A DNA stretch of 64,000 nucleotides from Verticillium longisporum (Eukaryota; Ascomycota; Sordariomycetes; Glomerellales; Plectosphaerellaceae), in assembly GCA_019188255.1 (NCBI GenBank), contig JAETXT010000011.1, forward strand, positions 1,736,001 to 1,800,000, read 5' to 3'. The position numbers and the translations under genes are program-made. The notes beneath the pieces were generated by a model that did no database searches, was not told the origin of the DNA, and worked only from the letters and a program-made list of their open reading frames with translations. Shown in pieces: positions 10,762 through 21,531 of the stretch. The stretch's first letter is position 1; each line of letters opens with the position of its first letter.

Positions 10762-11908
10762 TCAGTCGAACCGCACCTCCCTGCCCGTCCTGGCGCTCTC
10801 GCGAATCGCCTCGAGGATCCTCAGCACATCCCTCGCCTGCGTCGCCGGCACAGGCACGTCCTCCTCCCTGCCGCTCGCCAGGGCCCTGGCAAAGCCCTCA
10901 AACAGCCGGACGTACGTCTCGGGCTTGTCCGTCAGCAGCGTCCTGCCCTCGACGGCGCCGCCCTCGCGGACAATGACGAGCCGGCCCGAGGCGGCCTCGG
11001 GCTCGACACCGAACCCGGCATCCGTGGGCTTGGCGCCGTCCTTGAGCTGGGGCTCCTGGACATCGAGCCCCGGCTTGCGGTACGAGCCCTTGCTGCCGCG
11101 CAGCCAGAAGCGCGGCTGCGCCTCCTCGACGGACAGCACGCCGGCGCGCACCGTGACGACGAGGCCCGACGCGTACGACAGCACGGCGTGCAGGCTGTCC
11201 GGGTCCTCGGCGTCGAGGCGGCCGGCGCGCTGGTCGATGAGGCGGCCGTAGACGGCGGCGGGCGTGCCGAAGAGGGCGTAGGCCTGGTCGACGAGGTGGC
11301 TGCCGAGGTCGAAGAGGACGCCGCCGCCGCGGTCCATCGACAGGCTGCCCTTCCAGGTCGTCGGCTTGTCGGGGCGGTAGCGGTCAAAGTGCGTGTCGAA
11401 CTCGAGCGGGCGGCCGAGGGTGCCGTCGCGGAGGAGGCGGCGCAGCGTCAAAAAGTCGGAATCCCACCGCCGGTTCTGGTAGACGCAGATGAGGCGGTTG
11501 TGCTCGCGCGCGAGGGCGATGAGGGCGTCGGCTTCGGCGGCTGTTGGCACGAACGGCTTCTCGACGAGGACGTGCTTGCCGGCACGCAGGGCCTGCGAGG
11601 CGAGGTTAAAGTGCGTATCGGGCGGCGTCAGGATGCCGACGACGTCGACGGCCGGGTCGGCGAGAGCGGGCGCGAGGGAGGTGTGGTGGGCTAGAGAGGG
11701 GTAGTCGGCTGGTGCGGACGATTCGGCGGTTGGGTTACGCTGAATGATGGCGTGGAGGTTCAGAGTCGGGACGAGGTTGATGAAGGGAATGTGGAAGACC
11801 TTGGCCGAGAGGCTTGCAACTGTTAGAGGGGGAGGACTGGAGGGGTTGAGGAAGGGGGACTTACCCGTAGCCGATGATGGCAACATTGAACTTCTTTTCG
11901 GCGGCCAT
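10762..11908 (-). CDS. Gfo/Idh/MocA-family NAD(P)-dependent oxidoreductase
   Basis: A Rossmann-fold dehydrogenase acting on sugars, polyols or related compounds. The start is ATG at 11908 in the short first exon 11908-11865, intron 11864-11813 (GTAAGT...GCAAG), exon 2 11812-10762; 364 residues, normal for the family. Splicing rebuilds the dinucleotide-binding start MAAEKKFNVAIIGYG followed by LSAKVFHIPFI. The middle carries the characteristic VDVVGILTPPDTHFNLA and AGKHVLVEKPF (the EKP motif), then the C-terminal domain with RRWDSDFLTLRRLL and GGGVLFDLGSHLVDQA, where the Gly-Ser-His is the usual active-site region. No signal peptide, so it is cytosolic. Reading the frame upstream without the splice gives a Lys/Arg/Ser-rich N-terminus that does not fit. 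Substrate cannot be told from sequence alone. Confidence 0.92.
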
Positions 11909-12605
11909 GATTTCTTCGTCTGGTAGATGATTCGCGTTGACCTACAGGATTTGGTTGTTCCTGGCAATGCCATCAAGAAGAAGGAAGACGATGGTTTATG
12001 AGCTGTCGAGCTGCCCCTCCTCCCACTTGACCCCCACTGGCGGGGTGAGGTGATGAGGAGACGCTAAGGCGGTAGCGACAGGGGGCTGCTTGAGCTACAG
12101 GGCAGAGCTAAGCTGTTCGTCCCCTAACTCTGGCAAATGGCGTCACTGGCCACTGGTCCGAGACCTGACCCGCGACCTGGCCCGAGACTCCGCGAAGCAG
12201 CTTGGGGCCCCAACTCCACCAACTTCGTTGAATACGTCGTTGAAATCTCATCACACCGAGGAGCCTCCGGATCTAGGCCAGGCGCTGATAAATACAATGG
12301 ACAGGTTGTCCTCTTTGGGAGCCCAGATGAGATTGCTCCATTGTCAATTGAGTCACACTGGCGGCTGGCCACGTAGGCAGTGGAATGTCGTTCTCACTGA
12401 TTCGTATTCGTCATGGCTCTTCTTCTGTCTGAAAGCCAACCAGCCGAGCTCCAACCCAGCCAGGCAACCCTTCATATCTAGGAAACACAAACATCTTCGC
12501 TCCTCGTCTAAGCAAATCAGGATCCTTGTCATGACGTTTCGACCTGTTGCGCCTGGCCCTCTACCCATAGATACATCGTCCGTCCTTCTGCAAACTCGGC
12601 AGCTT
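11909..12605. other. intergenic, no gene recognised
   Basis: Upstream region of the oxidoreductase and 3' flank of the acyltransferase. Frames present are short and mutually overlapping; nothing supportable. Confidence 0.5.
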
Positions 12606-13987
12606 TCACGCCCCCGTAAATCGCACCCACTGCAGCACAAAGATGCGACACAGCAGACTAAACGCCGCGAACACGACAAAAATCTGCGAAAAGTCCCACC
12701 AGTTCTTCGTCCGGATCTCCGACTCAATGTAGTCCTGCTTGTGGCCCACGAGCGGCGGGAAGCGCCCCGTCGACAGGTACTGCTCCATGAGCGCGTCCTT
12801 CTCATACCACCGCGCGCGCAGCCACAGCTCGAACTCGTCGGCATTCTCGAGCGGGATCTCCGACACCTTGAAGCGGCGCCAGTGGAAATTGACCGACTTG
12901 GGCGGCCGGCCCTGGAAGTAGGTGCTCGAGAGCGTGAAGTAGTCCTGACCAAACTTGCCGCGCCTGGTCTCGTTAGCCGCCGGTCCAGTCGTGATGTTTT
13001 GTGAAGAAGCGAAACACTTACGGGATCCCCTCGTACGCCACGGTGCAGTCATAGACATAGTCGACCGTGTCCCCGAGCTCCTTGAGGCAGAAGTACATGC
13101 CCGTGCTCCGCGGCAGCAGCACGTGCTCACCATCCTTGAGCCCCGTCTTCTTCGCCCAGGCCGCCGACTTGGTGCGTCCGTTGAACGCGAGGTTCGTGCC
13201 CTCGGGGAAGAGCAGCAGCCACATGGGGCTCAGGAAGCTGGTGCCGTCGGGGGCGCGCTGCCTCTTCTTGAGCTGGCCGAGGCGGTGGGCGAGGCGCGGC
13301 TGGTCGGTGGCCATCTTGCGCGACATGAAGATGAAGCCGTAGAACATCATGCCCCAGCCGATAAAGGGGATCCACTTGAGCGACTCCTTGAGGATGATGT
13401 AGATGTGGCCGTGCATGCGCGGCGTGTTGGCGTAGCCGATCCACCAGAGGTAGAGCCAGTCGGTGTAGATCTGGTGGTTGGCCACGAGCACGAGGCGCTC
13501 GGGAAAGTCAAACTCGACCATGCCGTCGGGCTGCTGGCGCATCTGGTGGGCGACCGAGGCGTCGCCGCTGATGCGGATCTTGGTCGGGCCCCACCACTGC
13601 GTCATGGTCGTCGTGAGGAGCGCAAACGACTGCTTCGTCAGGGCCATGTAGGCGTAGTAGAGGTCGCGTCGGATGTAGTACAGAGGCGCGCCGAGGAACT
13701 GGGTTGTGCCGATGCTGGGGAGGCGAGGCGTTAGCGGACGGGACGGAGAAAGCAGGATGGAAGAACTCAAGAGGGGGGGAGGAGGAGGAGGAGGAGACGT
13801 ACGCGACACAGCAGCACAAAAAGTAGGTCGCCCATGTGAAGCCTCTGACGATTTGCATGAATGTCCCATGCTTGGGCCTTCCTGCCGGATGCGCAAGTTC
13901 TGGTGTCTTGACACTTGCGCTGGCCTCGGGCTTCAACGCGGGGAAGACAGTCGTCTTGGGCGCAGGGTCGGGGAGTTCGGTAGCCAT
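12606..13987 (-). CDS. PlsC-type acyltransferase (lysophospholipid acyltransferase-like)
   Basis: Membrane glycerolipid acyltransferase that moves acyl chains onto a lysophospholipid, similar to the AGPAT/lysocardiolipin acyltransferase branch. Three exons: 13987-13803, 13714-13022 and 12963-12606, with introns GTACGT...CCAG (13802-13715) and GTAAGT...CCAG (13021-12964); 411 residues. The N-terminal 45 residues are polar and precede the membrane segment FTWATYFLCCCVA. The catalytic block NHQIYTDW is the NHx4D motif, followed by a membrane-associated stretch SLKWIPFIGWGMMFYGFIFM and the acceptor-binding block LFPEGTN. The C-terminal third ends in a hydrophobic segment, FSQIFVVFAAFSLLCRIFVL, probably a membrane anchor. 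It should lie in the ER or mitochondrial membranes. The class is confident; the lipid substrate is not determined. Confidence 0.9.
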
Positions 13988-15611
13988 GATGGCGGGTTGC
14001 CTCGTTCACACAGCTGATCTTGGCTTGAATGCTGCAAGACGGGTGCCGCCAAAGGCGAGGGCAGTGATATAGGAGTGACGTGCGGTTGGACGGTCCGAGC
14101 GGTTGACGTAGGGTCCCCAGGGTGAAGCAGTCGGTGGAAGCTAAATCGCGGGGTCGAAACGAGCAAAGGCAGGGAGTCGAGTCGCGCAACGGCACCAATG
14201 CCTCGGAGGGAAGATCAAGAGGAGAGAAGTGCTACCAGGGTCATTCCGACGGCGAAGCCATGAGAGAGTTGAGTGGTCTGAGGAGGGTCAGGCCGAGATG
14301 GGCGGCTGACGATGTTTGCAGCAGAGGAACCCTGTCCGGTGCGGCCGGAGCAGTGGAGGACCGCTGTAGGCATCAACGTTGGGATCAGCCCCAGCGATCA
14401 CGTTCCACCGCCTCGGCACCTGATGGCGGTGCCCCACCCCACAGGGTCGCATCCACATCACGTGAAAGACCCTTGCATGTCGAGTTGTAAGTAAGTCTGT
14501 TGTATGGTGACCTTTTCTCGGAATGTTTCTCGTTGCTATGAATTGTATGAATTGTAGTGGAATTTTGTTGTCGAGTGTGATGTGATGCAATCTTCTACTA
14601 TGGTCCATGATTTGTTCCCCAATTTGGGCCCTTTGCAGTCACTATCATTGACATCGGAATCCCTTGCCCCACTCTTCAAGTCAGCTACGACTGATCTTCA
14701 CGAGCTGTTGATATGCGAGCCGAGGATGTGGTGGAGTTTTTTTGTTCGATCTACCCGCTGCTTGGCTTATTCTGCTCAGTGTCGTGCTTGGACTCGGTGA
14801 GATTCTCGCATACGATGGCCTTGGAAACGTCCTGTTTGGCGGCCCCACCAGTCGTGAGTTGGAGGCAGTTGCAGCACTTCCAAGACAGCGTGACAACGTC
14901 CAAGGGCGTGCAGTTGTGGCACATGGCGTGGTTGCATAGGGCTTCGTGGCATGTCTTGCCGTTGCAAAGGCTATGGCTGTTCATGTTGGGGTTTTTCGAG
15001 TCAAGTGTGATCTGACTTGTTTGATTGATGTCGTGTTGACCGGAGTATGATCGAAACTTTAGAGATTATCACCCATATTTCAAGAGGATCAAGAAATGTG
15101 CCAATTCACTGCAAACTCCTAGATTCACCATGCTCGAGAACGTGTATTGCGAGTGACTGTCTAGCTTCAAGTTGGCATTGGCTTAGAGCTAGAGCATGCA
15201 TTTACACTGCAGAGGAACCCTACCAGACCTCGTGAAACCAACCACAACCGACCTTATATACGGTAGATGAATATGATGAACTACCTACTTTATTCACTGC
15301 CAGGCACGCAACCCTATCGTCGCTCGATCCAGGTATTCAATCAGTCAACCGTCAATGAGCAACACTTGGCCCGTGCGCTGACGTCACATCCCCTCCAAGG
15401 CAGCAGCGCTGGTCTGCCCCTCCCTCCGCCCCTCCTCTGCCCCTCCTCTGCCCCTCCTCTGCCCCTCTCCTGCCTCCACCCCTCCACCCCTCCCTCAGTG
15501 CCGTGTCAACCCAACTCTATCCGGCTACCGTACCACCGGAAAACCCCCCCGTGTCTCGCCAAGTCTCCCAACATCTCACGCCTCAGAGCCTCTCGAGAGA
15601 TCAGTCTCATC
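13988..15611. other. intergenic with CT-rich tandem tract near the right end
   Basis: No gene is supported. About 15428-15495 on the plus strand is a pyrimidine-rich tract built on a tandem 11-mer CCCCTCCTCTG, typical of fungal core promoters, just upstream of the 15612 gene. The 15612 frame is open upstream to 15267, but that stretch is low complexity and its in-frame ATG has poor context. Confidence 0.55.
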
Positions 15612-17756
15612 ATGTCGTCACGCGGGGTTCCCGAGGTTCTCATGAAGAAGGTCGACGAGTACGTCGACTCGCTCGCTCCGCAGATCGAACCCCGCATCAC
15701 GGCCGAGCTCGAGACGTTCCAACAAAAGACCATCGACAGCCTCGAGACCCAAGTCGTCGACGCCTTCCGCTCCCTCTTCAACACGGACAAGAACAGCTCC
15801 GGTGACGCCTCCAGAGGGTTCAGCCTCAACAACTCTGCCCCCGATGCCTACGGCGGCCAGTCGCTGCCCTTTGCCGATGAGATTGCCAGCCTGACGCGCG
15901 GTTTTAGCAAGATTACGGATGAGGCGAGCGATGATCTCCGCGACATTTTCAACCTTACCGAAGGCGGCGGCGGTAGTGGCGGCGACACCCGTTCGCGTGG
16001 CCCCGGCGGCAACAACTCCTCGTCTGGCGCCAGGGGCTTCCTCTCCGCAGCCTTTGACATAGTCCAGGACCAGCTCGACAACAACAACAAAGGCTCCTCC
16101 GGCGGCCAGGGGTTCAAGCTCGACGGCCTCCTCGGCGTCCTCAGCGACCCGGTCAAGGGCGCCTCGCGCAACCCGGGGGGGGAGGCCCGCCTCTTCCGCC
16201 CCGAGATCAAGGGGGAGGGCGGGCTTAAGCTGCGGGAGCAGCACGCGCCCATCGCCGCCCAGTTCACGCGCCTCGCGCTCGAGCACATCAAGACCTGGCT
16301 GCGCGGCAACACGAGCACGCGCGACCTCGGCGACGGCGTCAAGGGCGAGATTGAAGACCAGGTCAAGGATCTCGTCAAGGGCCTCGGTGGCCTCTTTGGC
16401 AGCAAGAAGCCGTCCAACGAAGGCAGCGGTGGCGGCGCCGCGCGGGGTTTCGGCGACCAGACGCGCGACCCCGGCGACGGCGACGGGTCCGGCAGCGGCT
16501 TCTCCAAGGTCATCAGCGACAAGCTGAGCACCGGCCTCGCCAAGGTGCACCGCAACGTCCGTCTCGAGTTCCGCAAGACCCTCGGCGCCATCGAGAAGCA
16601 GCTGTTCGAGCTGCTGCCCGACGCCTTCCAGCGGCCGCTCGAGAAGATCCTCGGCGGCAACCCCTTTGATGCGCAGCTCGACCGCGACGCCGGCACCGGC
16701 CAGCAGCGGGACCGCGGCTTCGGCGACGACATTAAGACGAAGCTGCTCGACAAGATCCGCGGGCTCGTGCGCAAGGTCCAGGAGACGCTGCGCGAGAGCA
16801 TCCTCGGCGTCGTCAACGGCGGGCACCGCAAGTTTGAGAAGGAGAGCTGGGTCTTTGTGCAGCAAATGGTCGAGCAAAAGGTGCAGAAATACCTGCCCAA
16901 GGTCAAGATTTCTGTGCCGGACGACATTGGCGACGAGGGCGTCAGCGTCGGTGCTCCGGCGTCGGGGACCCAGCACGTCGGCGGTGTTCAGCCCGGCCAG
17001 TCTGCGCCGGGTGGCTACGTGCCGCCGCCGCCGCCACCGGTGCAGAGCCACGACGGTGCAGGGCAGACGCATGGCCAGCAGGGGTACAACCCGCCATCGC
17101 AGCACAACCCGCCATCACAATACAACCCGCCGTCGCAGTATCAGCCGGGAAACTCTGCACCGAGCGGGTATGCTGAGCTTGACGGAGGAAGCCAACCGCA
17201 CGGCCAGTCAAATTACAAGCCGCCTTCGCCATATCAGTCCGGTACCTCCAGTCAAGGAGGCTACGCTCCGCCGCCGCAGGAATTGGATGGCGGAGGATCG
17301 ACGTACGGCCAGCAGGGGCACAACTCCTCCTCGCAGTACCGGCCGCCGCAGGATGACCGGCCCAGCCAACACCAGGACCAAGGCTACCGGCCGCCACAGC
17401 AGCAGCACGATTACCGGCCGCAGCAGGATCAGGAATACCGCCCGCAGCAGCAGTACCAGGCGTATCGACCGCAGGAGCAGTCTCACGGCGAGAATCGCCC
17501 GAACGACTACCCACCCCCACCCTCGCAGCATCAGTCTGGCCAGTCCCAGGGCTACCATGGTGGCCAGAACTACCAGCAGAACCAAGACTACCGCCAAGAC
17601 CAGGGGGGCCCTCAGGATCAGGGTTACAGGCGCGAGGATGACTATCGACGAAATGATGATTACAGACGCGATGATGACTATAGGCGGGACGACGGCCGTC
17701 CGCAGGGCCAGGGGTACCAGCAAGATGGACGTTACGACCAGAACCCTCGGTATTGA
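15612..17756 (+). CDS. large low-complexity protein, Pro/Gln/Tyr-rich C-terminus
   Basis: A single-exon frame of 714 residues from ATG 15612 (context CATCATGTC). I prefer this start because upstream in-frame sequence is the CT-rich promoter tract and the helical N-terminus starts here: VLMKKVDEYVDSLAPQIEPR. The first 450 residues alternate amphipathic helices (such as KIRGLVRKVQETLRESILGV and WVFVQQMVEQKVQKYLPKVK) with Gly/Ser/Arg linkers, including a repeated RGF motif. From about residue 470 the protein is disordered: Pro/Gln/Tyr/Gly repeats of NPPSQYNPPSQY and YRPQQ types, then a charged end with repeats of the DDYRRDD kind. There is no signal peptide or membrane segment. Such tails occur in stress-, membrane- or RNA-associated condensate proteins, but I do not recognise this family and assign no function. 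Long antisense frames here are shadows caused by codon bias. Confidence 0.75.
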   Translation: MSSRGVPEVLMKKVDEYVDSLAPQIEPRITAELETFQQKTIDSLETQVVDAFRSLFNTDKNSSGDASRGFSLNNSAPDAYGGQSLPFADEIASLTRGFSKITDEASDDLRDIFNLTEGGGGSGGDTRSRGPGGNNSSSGARGFLSAAFDIVQDQLDNNNKGSSGGQGFKLDGLLGVLSDPVKGASRNPGGEARLFRPEIKGEGGLKLREQHAPIAAQFTRLALEHIKTWLRGNTSTRDLGDGVKGEIEDQVKDLVKGLGGLFGSKKPSNEGSGGGAARGFGDQTRDPGDGDGSGSGFSKVISDKLSTGLAKVHRNVRLEFRKTLGAIEKQLFELLPDAFQRPLEKILGGNPFDAQLDRDAGTGQQRDRGFGDDIKTKLLDKIRGLVRKVQETLRESILGVVNGGHRKFEKESWVFVQQMVEQKVQKYLPKVKISVPDDIGDEGVSVGAPASGTQHVGGVQPGQSAPGGYVPPPPPPVQSHDGAGQTHGQQGYNPPSQHNPPSQYNPPSQYQPGNSAPSGYAELDGGSQPHGQSNYKPPSPYQSGTSSQGGYAPPPQELDGGGSTYGQQGHNSSSQYRPPQDDRPSQHQDQGYRPPQQQHDYRPQQDQEYRPQQQYQAYRPQEQSHGENRPNDYPPPPSQHQSGQSQGYHGGQNYQQNQDYRQDQGGPQDQGYRREDDYRRNDDYRRDDDYRRDDGRPQGQGYQQDGRYDQNPRY

Positions 17757-18272
17757 TGGAGGGCATTTGTTCTGAATTTGTAAATTGCATCTGAAGCATA
17801 TCTGGATCAATGAGGAAATTTGACAAAGATCTCAGCACAGGTAACCTGCAACATGGGTGAAATCGCACCAGGCAAGAAGCGTGGTGGGATAGTATGAACC
17901 CAAGTGCCGGGAGATGTCAGTTTTGGCGTACAATACGTCTCATGAACACTAGACTTGATCAACATGGAAAGCTGAAAAATCCAGCCGTAGGAACGAAGAC
18001 ATCGTCTTGAGGATAATGTACTCGAAGCTGTATCCTGCCATCCGCTGCTCATTGCATCGTCCGCCATGAAGTTCGACGACATGGCCGAGGAGGGCGGCTA
18101 TTTGCCATAATTCAATTGGCCGCGAATGGCCTTTGCCCACCCCCACTCACTATGCTACACGTCCACCCCTCGTGTACCTTCTCTTTCAACGACCCATTCT
18201 TCTCATTCACTTTCATGAGTGTGGCATTGTCCCAATAGCTGCCCAACACATCACGAACTGCCGCCATCAAAA
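17757..18272. other. intergenic, no gene recognised
   Basis: 3' flank of the low-complexity gene and promoter of the 18273 gene; no supported feature. Confidence 0.5.
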
Positions 18273-19275
18273 ATGAACTTTGCAATTGAGAGTCGCGTCA
18301 CAGATGCGGTCGCCAACGACAAGGTAGAAAGTGAAAAAGTCGAGGCCGCTGAAAGCGAGGCAAATCATGCTCCTACTCCACTCGACAGTCCCAACACAAC
18401 AACAGCCTGGTTGCACAACGGCACCAGCGCGGCGGCCCCAATCAGCACCACCGGTGACGACGACGCTTTGGATCTTTTCCAGGAGGATCTCCCCGGCATC
18501 AGATACCATGAAGGACGGGAAAGCACGATCGAGGATGTGCGGGACGTGATCAAACTGCTGAACGAGGCCGCGATACCGGCGTGCGTCATTGGCGTCAACG
18601 CTCTCCGATATTTTGGAGCTGGACGAGTCACGGCGGTAAGCTTTCGACCCATACACGTCTACATGTCCGATGGGTTGACCAGCCCGCTGCCAGGAGTGGG
18701 ACATTTGCGTCCCGGACGAGAGGCTCGATGACGCCGCGGGGATCTTCTTGGCACACGAGGCATACAAGCGCGCCCGACCGCCGCCCATGGTGCCTTACTC
18801 GTTCCGCCACCTCCATTCCGCCTTTCAACTCCGGGCGGCCGAGCTGTTCTTCATCCTGACGCCATCGTCGCGCTGCTGCGTCGACCCCAGACCCGAGCAT
18901 TGCGAACGCAGCAACAAGGGCATCCCCTACCCGCAGATGGCACAGTTCGCTCGGTCACTCTTGATCATGCAAAGTGGCGCCGATCTAGAGGACTTTGTCG
19001 ATGGCATGGACTTGGATGTGCAGTGGGCCGAGGCCAATATCGACTTCGCCGATCTGCAAGAACAGGCGCGTGCATTTTGTCGCGCGCAAAATCCTGTCTT
19101 GGAAGACAAAGGCCTGGGACAGTTCAACGAAAACTTGGAACGCCGGGGACTTTGGGAGAACATTGTTCGTACCAAGGAGAAGCGCATCGACGACACCAAG
19201 CAGGGGCGGTACAAAACCCGTTGGCGTCGCATCAAGAACGATGTGGATCCACGGACTCGCGACAGGGAGATGTAG
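18273..19275 (+). CDS. nucleotidyltransferase-like hypothetical protein A
   Basis: Exons 18273-18635 and 18694-19275 with intron 18636-18693 (GTAAGC...CCAG) give 314 residues. The first 75 residues are polar and acidic. The core then reads as a minimal polymerase-beta-type nucleotidyltransferase: a helix RDVIKLLNEAAIPACVIG, the loop GVNALRYFGAGRV and, across the splice, EWDICVPDERL, which fits the [DE]h[DE]h metal-binding pattern with Glu replacing the first Asp. Later features are SNKGIPYPQMAQFARSLL and a C-terminal basic segment ending RTRDREM. No signal peptide or membrane segment. The splice falls exactly inside the putative active-site strand. A second gene of the same general design follows at 19851 on the same strand. 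I recall similar uncharacterised proteins in plant-associated fungi; their activity is unknown, and the altered glycine loop may mean it is catalytically inactive. Confidence 0.72.
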
Positions 19276-19850
19276 CAGGAATGAGGGAGAATTTCTAAGC
19301 GCCAACGCATGCTGGAGTATGTTTGCCAGACAACCAGACAATGGAGTTGGTATCCCGTTCGTTGGATTGATGTCATGTTGGAGTGGCAGTTGGTGGTCTG
19401 ATTGAGCTACTCGGCAAGTCGTGCCAGGTCCATGGCTAGCCGCCCGCTACCGCCAACACTGGCGCTTTTGCTCATATAATGATTGGCCTGGTAGATGTTG
19501 TTGGCCTGATCGTGAGCCAACACGTCGCGCAGATACTATTTCACTGGGTGAAAGGCTTCGACTTGTTTCTGTCGTTTTTCCAAAGTTGAAAAATGCAGAT
19601 GGCGAAGCTGATATATGCTCTGGTGAAACGGTCATGTTGGACCGAGTGACCCCATCATGAGGCCGGACGACACCACACGGCCAGCGGCCGGAATATGATC
19701 CTCGCTCGGTGCGAAAGACTCATAAGAGCACGCTTGCCCTCTTGTTACTCTCGAATCGTCTACGTTTAGGCGGAGATACCTGAATATCGTTCAACGGGCA
19801 CTCATTGTCAGTCAAAAAAATCACCTAGAACCTGTCTCCATTTTCCCAAC
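19276..19850. other. intergenic between the two nucleotidyltransferase-like genes
   Basis: 575 bases with no supported gene; it must hold the promoter of the 19851 gene. The A-rich leader GTCAAAAAAATCACC lies about 40 bases before the start. Confidence 0.5.
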
Positions 19851-20669
19851 ATGCCCAATTATACCGAGGACGACCTTGAACATCTCGAAGAGTCGGCAGA
19901 GACGGCGAGGCCGGGCCATCAATCGCAGGCACTGGCCTTCGTAGCTGGTATTTTGGAGCGCAACGCTATTGCCTATGGGGTAATGGGTGGCATGAACTTC
20001 TACCTCCGCGGTTCGGGCCGCACGACAGGCGACGTCGATATTGCCGTGGACAACCCACCACGTATGGAGGCCCTGTTGAGCATTTTCAACAGCCACAGAA
20101 GGTTGGTTCTACCATTCATGTCCCGACAGCATCCAACCTCCTTTACAACCCCACCACTCCCCCTTCGTTGAACGTTGAGGAGATTCAGATGAAAAAGGTA
20201 CATGTTGCTAATGGGAAGCAATGTATACCGGCCCACCAACAGGATGCAATGGGTATCTAGAGTGGCACAGATCTTTGTCGACATTCGAGGCCAGCTTGTG
20301 CAGCTTGACCTGAAGCCCAAGGGATCAGAAGGCCATCTGATCCCCCGCGACATTGCAAGCTCTGTCGAGAGAATGTCCTTCACGGTTACTCAGATTTCGT
20401 TTCAGTGCGATATGCTGGCGATTGGCCCCCTGGTAGCGGCCAAACTCAAATCGCACTACAACCGCGAGACGCAAGCTGATTATCAGGACTTGGTCTTCAT
20501 CGTCAGTTCCTCAAGGTACGCTCCCCAGGTCAGGCAAGCTTCGGGCAGCTATAGGCAGGAATGGACGGATTTCTTCCTGGAGACGGCACTTCAGAACGAT
20601 GCACGTTTGGAACAATCCATTCGATGGGCCTTCAACATGCCCCGCTCTCGCTCTAACACTGGTCAGTGA
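19851..20669 (+). CDS. nucleotidyltransferase-like hypothetical protein B
   Basis: Minimal nucleotidyltransferase-like protein. It starts MPNYTEDDLEHLEESAETAR and carries a helix followed by YGVMGGMNFYLRGSGR and TTGDVDIAVDN: the GG-x13-DVD arrangement is the textbook hG[GS]...Dh[DE]h metal and nucleotide site of the polymerase-beta superfamily. The distal part has a third strand region QLVQLDLK (candidate third acidic residue) and a helical end with CDMLAIGPLVAAKLKSHYNR and DYQDLVFIV. Exon 1 is 19851-20101; I favour an intron 20102-20218 (GTTGGT...GGAAG), giving 233 residues and the join SHRS/NVYRPTNRMQW. This intron is longer and weaker than others nearby, and one alternative frame across it is open, so the junction is uncertain. 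Pairing with the 18273 gene suggests an old tandem duplication or a functional pair. Confidence 0.68.
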
Positions 20670-21037
20670 GACGTCTACGTCGAAATTGGATATTCGAAAG
20701 GTTTTGGAGACTTGGAGTCATACGGTTAAACCTGGCAAATCTCCACGCTGGGCTAAGGTGTGGGCCAGTGTGTGTATAACTATGTATGCAGCTCGTAGTT
20801 ATCTTTTCGAATCACACGTACGTTTGTATAACTGTAAGATCGAGTACAGGGACTGCAGTTATGGCTGAAATAAGAAAGGAGTGTGGCCACTTGTCAGAGG
20901 AGTCTCACGATAAGCGAAGGTACCATGTTATTGGCAAGATGGATTTTGACTCCGGAAAGACATAAAATTCTGCATGCCAGCCCTTGCCGCCTCAGTTCTG
21001 GTACCCATATGTGTAGTCGAGCTGTGAGGGTAACGAC
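20670..21037. other. intergenic, possibly remnant retroelement flank
   Basis: No gene. Patches near 20925-21037 weakly resemble the same side of the second LTR-like repeat (about 52185-52233), so this may be degraded retroelement sequence. Confidence 0.35.
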
Positions 21038-21220
21038 TGTTGATCTCTTCGGGTCTCTTGACAGTTAGAATAACCGATATCCTCCTCATTGTGTGGTCCG
21101 TTGAATATCCCCATGGCTCATTTCCTCGTCATTCTCAGTCCTTCTTCGGTCATCCTACAATCAAACAACAGGCTGTCTCCTGCCGGTCTTGTGCTCTCCT
21201 AAGGTCTACAGGTCCTGACA
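21038..21220 (-). repeat. LTR-like dispersed repeat, copy 1
   Basis: On the minus strand it begins TGTCAGGACCTG and ends GAGATCAACA, the TG...CA ends expected of a long terminal repeat, over 183 bp. A diverged second copy in the same orientation lies at 52234-52410. Shared blocks include CAAACAACAGGC, AGAATAAYCGAT, TTGGTCCGTTGA and AGGTCCTGACA (plus strand). No flanking retroelement coding sequence remains and no clear target duplication is visible, so it looks like an old solo LTR. I cannot name the element. Confidence 0.65.
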
Positions 21221-21531
21221 CCACTGTAGAGCCCATCCTCCTTTCGTCAATGACTGAGAATGTGTGATGCTCACCGATGAGTTCAAAAATGCTGAAGCTA
21301 TGTTGGGAATATAGTTCACGGGCGTTCTGCTTCCGTGTTGGTGCCAGGATTACCTTTCCAATCGGCCTTTCCCATCGACAAATAACACACAAATGCCACC
21401 CTGCGCAGAATGCTTGTCTCGAATTGTTGCATTGTAAGAAATTAACGAGACGTTTTGTCTCTATGTCTAGTTCGCTGAAAAAAGTTGAAATGGAAAGAGC
21501 CTCCAACACCAAACTTTGAAAGTATAAGACA

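Noticed and set aside
15618..17105. 495-codon antisense frame inside the low-complexity gene
   Set aside because: Leu/Ala/Val-rich composition is the mirror of G/C-ending codons of the real gene; no domain or start context.
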